From: Ryuthela nishihirai | Lineage: Eukaryota > Arthropoda > Arachnida > Araneae > Heptathelidae | Assembly: GCA_038380435.1 (NCBI GenBank) | Contig: JAWZYU010000028.1 | Coordinates: 24,598,201 to 24,662,200 of the forward strand | DNA: 64,000 nt | Direction of reading: 5' to 3' | Shown: positions 22,001 through 34,000 of the stretch, piece by piece | Numbering within the stretch: position 1 is the stretch's first letter | How the letters are laid out: every line of letters starts with the position of its first letter | Notes under the pieces: generated by a model | Seen by the model: only the letters and a program-made list of their open reading frames with translations | The model's database searches: none | What the model was told of the DNA's origin: nothing | Made by a program: the position numbers and the translations under genes

Positions 22001-25000
22001 GTTTCAAGAGATGAGAAATGGATTCATGTCAATTCTACATGGAAGAATCAATGGAAGCCAATTTTGACAACCAAATCAAGCCACCACTCTCATAAAGTCT
22101 TGCTTATATGTTTTATGGGAAGTGTCATAATTTGCTTTGTGATATGAAAACAAAGTCAGACCGCAATTGCAGACTTCTGTTGTCAACATTTGGACCATTT
22201 GCACCAAGCTCTAATTGACAGATGTTAAATTGGCAAAGGGTTATCTTGCCCACCAATGCCTATTAGATTATAATGTATCCATATCTCTGAAGCACTTTCT
22301 TAGTGAAAAGACATTCAGATATACTGATGCTATCAAAATAGCTATCTCAGAATCCTTTGTTTCAAAGCATAAATAAAAACTACTCAAATTGAAATGATCA
22401 GCTTTCACATTTGATTGAGGAAAGAAATACATTCAGTACCAGACTAACATGTTAGATGCATTCTTCAAAAAAATTCATGTAAAGTGAAATCAAGTTACTC
22501 GAACACATATTTCTCATGAGAAATAATAGAAAATAGGAGAATGCATTCCATAATATTAATCAGCTTGTCATATGTTGCATTTTTCATTTTCATTTCATTC
22601 ATTTATTATTATTATACTTTGATTAACATTTTGTGTTTTTTTTTATTTATATATATTTCCTATACATAACTCATTTTTTACAGAAAAGAAACAACAATAA
22701 AGGTAGAAACAAAAAAAAAAGGCTAAATGCAGTTTTATTTCAATATAAGGTATGTATAGATGACTAGTAATGAAGATTGAAAATGAGAACTTGATTGTTG
22801 CAAAATTATTGTCAAGTAATGAAGGTGACTAATGGTATGTTTACAAGTATTTATACTCTACATTCTTCTAATGAGGTATAATCTTTAACCAGTCAGGGTG
22901 AATTTGTATATCTGTATAATGTCATCAGTCATTAGCAATTAAATGTTCTCTATTGTTTACAAATATATTTTGGGTTATAGCTGTTTAAGCACACTAATTT
23001 GTAGCCAAATGAGAAATATCTTTTTGAAAGTGCTGAAATTATGAACATGATCAGATAGGTAAACACAAGAAAAACATCCCAAGGAATTTTATTATATGGT
23101 AAATATAATAATATAAATAATCTCAGAGAAGTAGTGGAGAAATTTTAAATCAAATGACCAGTTGTGTTAGTCAAAATCAGCCCCACGTTAAAAATTATGC
23201 TAGTAGAATTCAAAGGCTTAAACAACCCTGGTATGATTTTTGGCACAGCACTACTTCACTGTGCTGAGCTTTTTAACCAAAAATGAATGCTACATGTAAA
23301 AATGCTTGTTCAAAACTATTTCCATTTTTTTTTTTATCTTTCCTTACAAAACAAAAAATTGTTTTCTAACATTGCTGAAATTCAAGATTTTTTCAGTAAC
23401 ATTCACCATAAAAAGCTTATTTTAGAAGTTACAGATCTTTGAAGTTAGCTTCCCACTAGCATAACATGGACATTCTCTTTGATTATTTCATTGAATTTCT
23501 ATATTTTGTTTAGGCAGTGTATAACAATAGAATTAGTTTATGCAATTTTATATATAACCATAGAAAAGTAGTTTTTTTTTTCTTTAAAACCACAACTACA
23601 ATAGTTCTAAAGGTCACTTAAAATTTTGAACAAATGGGAAATCAAATGAATGCATGTATTACACAATACTGAAACAACCAATATTTTTCTCCATTTTTCA
23701 CTAATCTGACTTTGGTTAAAATGGATTTTTATATTTTAATTCCTTTATGTTCCTTTTAAATGAAACAAACAGATATCAAAGAATGCAATATATAAAACCA
23801 AATCACATAAGAATATTGGTATTCTCACTAAACTACAATATTGAAACCTGTACAGTTTTGCCATTGTCTAGACATTGTATATACCATTTCAGTATTAAGC
23901 ATAGCAATGTGCTTCATACAAATTCGAAAAAAAAAAAAAATCAAAATTTTCAGGTATTAGGTAAAAATTTCATTACTGACATAGAATAACACATGCATTG
24001 CCAAAGTTTCTTCAGTGAGATTACTTTTGTTTGCAGTTTCAGATGCAGATTTAATTTCTGCACAAAAATTTCTACACAAATTTCAAAGCTAACTGTAGGC
24101 ACACAAAGCAAAGTTATTGCCACCTTGCTTATTTCAGGATATTCACATTCTAGCGTCAATCCAAAATTTAAGAATATCCAAATCTTAGGTTTTTAGATGG
24201 AGGCTATAATAAATAGGCAGAAAATTCTAAAACCATCATCCACCTCGATATATTGTTTGAATAGTTCTACATAATCAAATGCATTTGGATTACACATGGA
24301 TTTAATAAATGGGTCTAGAACAGATGCCTTTCTGTAGAAGTCAATAACAGATGTAAGAAGGTTTCTATTAATCATAGCTATACATTTCTAAGACTGTGTC
24401 TTGGGTCAGTAGTGCAGTGATAATAGTGCACTGCCATATAAAACCATTAATAATGATAATTTGTTCTCGTTGTCTATGTGGTGTTGGCAAATGGCAAACG
24501 CAAGTAAATCAACACTATATTAATTTAATCTTTTTTTTTCATATAAAAAGCAAACTATTATGAAATGCATATTTTTTCAGGTTTAACCCAAATATTTACA
24601 TGTTGTTCAGGGAGTAAAATATGGGTGAAATTGGGTAAAACCCAAATAAAGTCATACCCTAATCAGAATGAAATAAATACATAAATGTTCACTGTTTCTC
24701 ATGCAATCTAAGTATATATCATAAGAGTTTCTTTACTTTGTTTATATCTGCATCAGTTGAACTGCTTACTGCACTATCCCCAAGACGATCAAACACAGAC
24801 CTTTTCATTCCTAAATAAAAAATATATAATCACAGAGTACAATAATATAAATTGTGCATAAAAGATAGTAATAAAACAAATAAGTAAGGTACTGAGATGT
24901 TCAAATATTTTGCATCACCCATACGCAAGATAAAAGTTTTACATTTGGGATATCAATGTATGATGTTGAAATATTATGTAGATTTTAAGTATGCAAACAA

Positions 25001-28000
25001 AATTTTTACATTTCTATCATGTCAAAAGTTATGATAGAAAAACTAACCAAAACTCACATATCTTGAGCAGAATTAAAAATGCAGGTGATGTGCCAAACAT
25101 TTATAGAAGCAATTCATAAAAGTTATCAGCATTCAGGAGTAAATTAAAGCTATTGGTTTTATTCTTATTTGTTAAATTCATATAATGTGTATAAAATCTT
25201 ATTGTAATAGGTTAAAAACTTGACCAGCCAGCAGTTTTTACCACAAGTCAGAGGAAAGGCCCATACCAATTTGGGGGAGAAAACATTTTTTTTCACTTTT
25301 TATGCACATTAAAAAGAACATCAAACAGTGTTAATGCTAAAGTGGAAACCCATTATAAAATAAAAAATGTTAAAAAATGGGTAAAATTAGCACAATTTAA
25401 AAAAATATATTTTTAATATAAATTTAAGACTTTTGAAACTATAAACATGAGTCTAAGAAAAACAAAATACACTGATATTGACTTAAAACAAAAAAGGTCA
25501 AATTTCTTGCATTGTATGTAGAGCCAGAAAACTTTGCAAGATTTTATTATGAGATTCTCAACAATAAAAGAACATAACATTCTTCACATGAAGCTGATCA
25601 GTCTAAATCTAGAACAGACTAGCATTACTGTCCTACTTGCAATTCCAGAATCTTAGGCAAAAAGCATTTCTTTTGGTACTCAGCAAAAATTAAAATGCTA
25701 AAACTTATCAACAGAATTCTGTCTTCATATCTCTTGGTCTGCCACTGACTACAACTGAGTGGAAGACAAATGGGAGGGTATGATTGGGTGGAAGAAAGAA
25801 GTGGTTAGAGAAAATTTGCAATTACTAACATTAATTCTAAGCTAAAAAAATTTTTTCAGAAATCTGTGCAATCCAGCAATCTACAAAATGAAGTTGTTTA
25901 AAAAACAGCATAGTTGATATATAACAGCATAGTTGTAAATTTGCAATTACTAACATTAATTCTAAGCTAAAAATTTTTTTTTCAGAAATCTGTGCAATCC
26001 AGCAATTTACAAAATGAAGTTGTTTAAAAAACAGCATAGTGATATATACTCTCTTTAATATGACTTTGAATAAAGCAAATTTCTACACAAATCTATTTCT
26101 TCTGAATGAAACTATCTGAAATCAAATAACAGCACTACAGGAAATCAATGGGGTTTCTATTAGGATCAATCTTGCTAATTCTTAATTGAATAAAGGATTT
26201 CATCTACTCTCTGTAATTCAATTTCTAACTACAACTTTTTTTGGAGTATGTCCATTCTAATCAAATCAAATGCAAATGAAAGAATGCACTATGGGAAACA
26301 AAACTGTATAGGGCTATCTGTATTCTCACTAATCTGACTTTCAATGAAACATATTTTCTAAAGATTACTTTATTCTAAACAAAAACTGGGAAATCAAATG
26401 AATATACATATTACACGATACTGAAACAACCACTATTTTTGTCCATTTTTGCTAATCTGACTTCAGTTAAAATGGATTTTTATATTTTAATTCTTTTCCG
26501 TTACTTTTAAATTAAACAAATGTAAATCAAAGAATGCAGTGCAGAAAACCAAACCACATAGGAATATTGGTATTCTCAGTAATCCAATATTTAACAAAAT
26601 TAATTTTTTTTAATGTCCTTTGATTCTAAATGAAACAATTGAAATCAAAGCAACTCATACACACAGAAAACTGGCACAGCCCATATTAATATATGTCCTC
26701 GGTAATCTGACTCTAAAATAGATTTTATATTTGTATTTATATTGTGTATATATGTGTGTGTGTTAAAACAGATTTTAATATTTGTATTTATTTCTGCTCC
26801 TTCTACAGCAACAATTGGAAGTCGAAGGAATCCATTCATTAATTCCTCCAATCAAAATTCCAGGAAACTGGAACAGCAGATATTTCTGCATCAATAATGC
26901 AACTCTGGTTAAAACATATATTTCTCTTCATTTCATCTCCTTTTAAATGAACAATCAGAAATCAATGGAACTCATAAGGGAAATTGAAACAGCCCATATT
27001 AATATCTGTTCTCAATAATCAGATCCCAGTTAAAATGGATTTTTAAATTTATATTCATTTCTGCTCCTCCTAAAGGATGCCAAGAGAAATAATAAAAATA
27101 CAGAAAACTGAAACAGCTCATATTATCATGTCCTCGATAATCCAACTCTTGTTAAAATTGATTTTTATATTTCCATTCATAACTACTCCTTCTAGAGGAA
27201 ACAATTGGAAATCAAACCATAAGCATACAGAAAACTGGAATAGCTGATATTTACATCTGTCTTCAATAATCTGACTCTGAAGAAAACAATTTTTATATTC
27301 CTATTTGTTTTACACCATCTAAATTCAGTAAAGCTTTTATATGTATTTTCTTTAACTGAATGTTTCAGTACAATAGTTTTTTAAAATTCCATTCCTCCCA
27401 AATGAGCCAACCTATCATAAAACCAATTATCAATATACTGAATCTGGTTCATTTCTTTCAATTACTTTGATCAAACATTTTTAGATACATATTCAAATGA
27501 TGTTGCAAATTCAGAGCATCATTAAAAATATATATTTTTTGCTTTTCATTCAAGATCATTTCTTCATTTCATAAATAAACAGATTTTTTCCACTCTTTAC
27601 ACATTAGAAATATATATATATATATTCTAAATAAGAGAATGTTTCTGCTGCTTTCTAAGAGCATAAAAATAAAATGCCAAAATAATGCAATGACTATTCT
27701 TATATTTATCTCATGTCACATATCAAACTATGCTAAACTATAAGTATCCTCATTAATTAGACTTTCAATAGAACAAATTTTCTTATTTCATTTTGAACAA
27801 AGAAATCACAAATGAATAAACAATGAACACTACAAGAAATTATCACAGCCAAAATTTACTATTTCAGTTTCTTTTATGCATTCTTTTGATTTCCAATTAT
27901 TTCCTCTAGAAGGAGCAGTAATGAATGGAAATATAAAAATCCATTTTAACAAGAGTCAGATTATTGTGAACATATCAAAATGGAAATAATGGCTGTTCCA

Positions 28001-31000
28001 GTTTCCTGGAATTCCTTCCTTCAACTGAAGGAATTAATGAATGAATTACTAAAAATTAAAACTTTTTTTACTACTTAGACACAGTGAACAATGCTATATT
28101 TCATTTACACATAATCACTGTTACAATACCATGGCAGTGAATAAGCCACTTCAAGTTTCTTTCTAAACCTTACACTCTCTAATGAAGATGACAGTAAGCT
28201 TGTTATGCTATTATTGGTTGACAGTAATTTATATAATTAAAGTTATGAGAATTATCAACTATAAAATCAAGAGCATATATCAACTCTAGAGGAAATAATG
28301 TGAAAGGATTGAGTGTGTCAGCCATAGCTCACAAAAGAAAAAATAGCATTTTGGATAAGCAGCGGTAAACCTATCTTGTTCTCTCATAATTTTAATTATT
28401 TAAAGTACTTGTACCAATAATAGCATAACTAGTTTACTGTCACCTTCCTTATAGTATGTAAGGTATAGAAAGAAAGTTACTTGAGGTGGCTCATTAACTG
28501 TCATGGTATTGTAACAAATGATTATGTGTAAATGAAATATATTAATGAATTCCTTTGATTTCTAATTGTTTTCTGTAGAAGGAGCAGAAATAAATACAAA
28601 TATAAAAATCCATTTTAACCAGAGTTGGTTTATCGAGGACAGATATTAATATGGGCTATATCAATTTCCTGTATAAGTTGCTTTGATTTCAATTGTTTCA
28701 TTTAGAATCAAAGGACATTTAAAAAGTCGTTTTATTGAATATTGGATCAGTGAGAATACTAATATTTTTATGCAGTTTAGTTTTCTGCACTGCACTCCTT
28801 GATTTACATTCGTTTAATTTAAAAGGAATGGAAAAGGAATTAAAATATAAAAATCCATTTTAACTGAAGTCAGATTAGCAAAAATGGACAAAAATAATGG
28901 TTGTTTCAGTATCGTGTAATACATTTGATTGATTTCATATTTTTAAGGACAAAGTGACCTTTAGAAAATGTGTTTTTTCAAAAGTCGGATTAGTGAAAAT
29001 ACAAATAGCACTACACAATTTTGTGTCCTGTAGTGTGTTCTTTTGTTTCCATTTGATTAGCTAGAACAGATTTATTCAAAAAAATATTCATTATAGTGCA
29101 ATAACGGATTACATAGAGTAGACAGAAACCCTTTATTGAAATAAGAATTAGAAAGGTTGATCCCAATAGTGACCCTATTGTTGGATTGAAGAGAATATAT
29201 ATAAATATTGACCATGCTGATTTTTAAAGAACTTCATTTTGCGAATGCCAGATTGCACAGACATCTGAAAAATGTTTTTTCAATTTGCTTCGAATTAGTG
29301 TTAGTAATTGCAATTTTTTTAATTTTTTGACTATAGCCTCAGTGTATCATGAGATAGTAGCTTTTAAGCTCACACCCTATTAAAACAGCATTAAATTGAT
29401 GCATTAAATTATTTTAATTGCAAATTTTTTCTAAGCATTTCTTTTTTTTCCATCCAATTGTTATACCTTCCCAATTGTCTTCCACCCAATTATCGCATCC
29501 ACACAATTGTTTTCCACCCAAATGTTATCTTCCCAGTTGCTGGCCACCCAAATGTTATCCTCCCAGTTGCTGGCCATCCAATTGCTTTCCACCCAGTGTC
29601 ACATACCCGAAGGAAGATAATTTTCGGCACATTCAACTCAGAATTAAAAAAAAAATGTATAAGACTTCTATTAGTAGGCCTATTCAAAACCAGATTATAT
29701 CTCATTTACAGTACAAAGTAAATCACTAAATGATAGAAAAGTATTTGGAAAAAAGTGCAGTGATATTGTATACTACAAAATTAGTGAAAATTGTGCAAAC
29801 TAAGAGTAGAGCTACAGGGAATAAAAACTATATATGATTTACATAAATATTTTCTATTGTAGAAACTAACATTTAATTAAACATTCAATTAAAACTTTAT
29901 AAATATTTATTTCTTTTAAACAAAAATATCAACAAAACAGATATAAAGTTGTAAAGATTCGTCTTAGTTTATCACTTTAAACCATATTGATATAGAATTA
30001 TTTTCTTTTTATAATGAAATAACACACTAGTGATTGCAGAAAAAAATTATTTTTACTGTTTGTTGAATGTAACAATTAACATGCAACTTTGCTACAACTG
30101 CACTATAACAGCAGATATTAAAGGAATATTGGTTTCTGACACAATATGAACCATTATGCAGTAATGGATCAAATAATATCTGTTAAATAATTGTGCAAAA
30201 TTAATATTAATTCACTGAAAACTAAAAATGTTCAATTCACATTTCAAAGAAATATAAACTGTATTTTAATTTTAGATCATCACTACGTTGTTCAGAATGA
30301 TTTTTGCAATATGCCAAAACTTATTGTCTGATATATGTCAACGTTTATTGTGAAATCAATGCATTACCTAAATCTAATAACAAACTAATCCAGTCACTAT
30401 AGTGAAATCTCATTAGTTAAATCTAAATCTTTATGATGCAGTGGCAAATCTGGAAAATTTTACAAAAATTGGACTTATTACTATTATAACAAAACTGAAA
30501 AGGGATTTTTTATTTTCATCAATAATTTCTCTGCATGTATTGAAAATACTTTGATTGCTAACTATTGTGCAAATGTCATTATAATGCAAGGCTTTAAAAA
30601 ATTAGCCTAAACTAAGATATGCTTACTAGACTTGACAGCTATAAAAGAACTTTTTAAAACTATGCATTTTTTTCTATAAAATTATAATATATATTTAAAA
30701 CCAACTGTAAACTAATAGGTATTTGAACAAATTTTATATGCATAAAAAATTCTACAATTTACCACTGTTACATACCTAGCTGGAGTTGCTTCTGTTGCTG
30801 TAAAATTTTCCTACTTCTTTCAGTTGTGCCTGAAGGCATTTTAATTTTATATGAGCCTTCTTCTTCTGGTAGCACCCGCCTCACTTTCTTTGCATCTGGA
30901 GAATATTCAGGTGATTTTCTTTTTGTGCATACAACCATTTGTTTTTCTGCAATAAAATGATGACAAGAATATAAATGATAATATGTACTATGCAAATGTA

Positions 31001-34000
31001 CATATTTCAACAAATCAAATGAAATTTTTTTTTTACTAACCAGAGATATTTTTAAAAATAATCACTACTATTTAGGACCTTAACCGATCTTTGAACTGAA
31101 ATTTTCATGCCTCAATCATATACTTTAGGCTGCTATTCAGCTCACTGTTGAGAATTTCTCTCATATCATCCCCTGATTGGAATCAATACTCTGCCAATTA
31201 ACCTTTCTGAATTCCATGTACTTATTTGTCTTGATAATATTGCATGATGCAATGATATTTTCATATGGGATGATTATAGGGATTGGTCTGAATCAAAGCC
31301 ATCCTGCAGAGATGTGTGCCTAATATAATATCAGTTTACCCACCTGTATATCTGTGTGTGATATGAGGTTTATGTATATATTTGTTTTATGGTCATATAT
31401 TTCCACTGGTAGAGCACTTTCATGGTAAGAAACTGTATAATGCAACACTGAGCTATCTGGAGGTTTCTGTCACTAAGAATGCCATTTTGCCTCGGCTGCC
31501 ACTGTCATCATTATTCACATAAAGCAGATATTCAGATAAAGCAGAACTTTAAGTGCAGGTGTTTCCCTTTTCTTATTCTGAACCAATGCTATTTATATTT
31601 AGTTCACAGATACATCAGGTTGATATGCAATTTTCATATTACAGTAGTATATCATTTCACATAGGTACACCGAAGATAAATTTTAAATTGACTTGGTGTT
31701 GTATTACATACACCAAGAGCAGAAATTCCCTCAAAGAGCTGCTTACTACAGAGACCTGATAGGAGCCTATCAGTATAATATGCCATACAAAAGCTTTGTG
31801 AGAAAGGTGAGATCTCAGCAGAAAGACACCACAGAAAAGAAACACCCATGGCTCATTTAGGGATCAAACCCAGGTTCTTTCAATAAATAACCAAGCATAC
31901 TAACCACTCGGCCCTGGGATAGTCTCTATAACAGTAAACATAGCAATATACATAGTTATTGAAAGAAATTGATTAAATAATCAATTACGAATATGACATC
32001 AGATTAGTGGAGGTTGTATAGTATTAAATGTGATCAGAAGAGCAATCTTTAATAATAAAAAAATTCCTGACTTTTGAATATGGATCTTTCAAAATTAAAA
32101 ATGAAAGAATTAGATATTAATATTTATGTGAGGTGTAAAACCTTTTAAGTGACCAAGCCAGTAGTATATTTTTAATGTCCATAGTTAATACCAAGATTAT
32201 TAAATAAGTGAGTGCTGAAATTTTGGGAATTTTTTAATATACAATAAACCAGATGTTCTGACATTGTATTACAAAAAACTTGAATATGGTTATTAAGAGA
32301 TTGATAATGAAGAAAGGAAGAGTGAGTAATGTTTTATAAAAACAGTAACAAATAATGAACTATTAGTTAAAATTTTGTTTGGTACGCTTGTTTTGATTTC
32401 TATATATGCATTATCTGATACTGCAAAACTAGAATGAGAAATTGAGACTGATGCTCTTTGTGTTTTACAATGAATATGCAGTGGTTATTAAACCTTTCTG
32501 TGCTGTCCACAGATGAATCCATTGAAAAATGTAGAAAACAAAGGAATACTAATGAATACACCATTCCTATAGTACAGGGGTTCTCAACGTGGGGTACGCA
32601 CTAAAAATTTCTTGGGGGTACACCATGAGAGCTCAAAAGTCACTAGATATATGTTGTATATATAGACTCTCTCTTATCTGGTCTGGGCTCAACCAGCCTC
32701 CACTTTACCCAGTTGTTCCAAAAAGCGGAAGCAAGTTGCCGCCTGTTTAGTTTATTTGCTTCAGTTCCAAGATGTGGAAGCAAGTCACAGCATGTTTTGT
32801 TTATAGTACAGTACATATTAGCTTCAGTTCCTCTTTGTGAATTTCAGTGTACTGTACATATACAGGAGTGTGTTGTGATCTATTAATTATTGTGCGGTAC
32901 AAAATGAATGGGTGCAAACTGAAGCGTAATGTCGTTACGATGGGGATGAAATTAAAAGCTTTAGAATGTATTGGCAAAGGTGATCCAGTAAAGCATATTT
33001 GTGAACTAGATGTTGGTAAAAGCATGGTAAATGACTAGAGAAGGAATAGAAAATCTTTACAAGATTTTTGCACTAAGTTGAGTCTGCAAAAAAGCTTTCT
33101 TCCTGGTGCACTCTTAAAAAGCCAAAAAATAAAATATATATATGGCCCAAGTGCATCATTATTATGATGCACTTGGGCCAATCTTGTGTTAGTTCTTCAT
33201 TCTATAATTGATAATGGGGGAAATTTTTTAACAAGCGAGGGATGGCTTTCCCACTGGAAAAAAATGGCATGGTGTTCATTACCTTGGTGTTTGTGGTGAG
33301 AAATTGTCAGATGATCCTTTAGCAGCAAAGGAATTTTCAGAAAATTTTTTAGTGCTTATTGAAGAAGAAGGCCTATGCGCAGAACAAATCTACAATGTAG
33401 ATGAGACTGGGTTAAATTTTAAACTTCTTCCAACGAAAATGTTTGTAACAGTGCAAGAAACCTCAGCATCATGATTTAAAACAAAGAAAGAATCACTCTG
33501 GCTTCTTCCAAAGAAAATGTTTGTAACAGTGCAAGAAACCTCAGCATCATGATTTAAAACAAAGAAAGAATCACTCTGGCTGTGCGTACAAATGCGGCAG
33601 GTAAGCACAAACTTCCTCTTTTTGAAATTGGGAAATCAGCAAAACCCCAAGCATTCAAGCATTTAAATTTAGCTGCTCTGCCAGTTTGCTACAAAGCTCA
33701 AAAGTCTGCTTGGATAGATTCATATTTGTTTAAAGAGTAGTTCTTTACAGAATTTGTTCCAAAAGTAAAAATCTACTTGACAAGTTTGAAAATGCTTGTA
33801 AAGGCCCTATTCATTCTTGACAATGCCCCAACACACCCAGGCGAACTCATTTCTGACAACATAAAAGCCATGTTTTTGCCACCTAATGTAACATCTTTAG
33901 TGCAACCAATGAATGAAAGTGTGCTTGTAAGTTTAAAAAGGTGATACAGGAGAAAGCTTCTTTCAGAAATTCTACAGCGAACTGAAAATGACAGGACTTT

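Larger units (their letters stand above)
19079..24736 (-). other. Intron of the C19orf47 homologue (5.7 kb)
   Basis: It contains SINE B copies, diverged repeats at 19.2-21.2 kb, a dead mariner and a fold-back monomer (listed separately). The stretches 22560-23630 and 23860-24730 are AT-rich without a recognised gene. A-rich and C-rich runs occur at 23928-23940 and 19402-19413. Confidence 0.7.
24811..30775 (-). other. Intron of the C19orf47 homologue (6.0 kb)
   Basis: Dominated by the fold-back structure at 25.75-29.5 kb. The stretches 24811-25740 and 29610-30770 are AT-rich with no recognised feature. Confidence 0.7.

Noticed and set aside
25815..26040. Repeated protein-like segment [17 protein letters not shown]
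   Set aside because: It is a 110-bp direct DNA duplication inside the fold-back arm; no other coding signal.
29418..29729. Pro/Cys-rich open frames with repeated ...CYPPSCWP
   Set aside because: They arise from the CCACCC minisatellite at the fold-back edge.
33390..33608. Direct repeat in a 72-residue frame, at first sight a repeat protein
   Set aside because: It is the antisense of the 78-bp duplication in the Tigger transposase.
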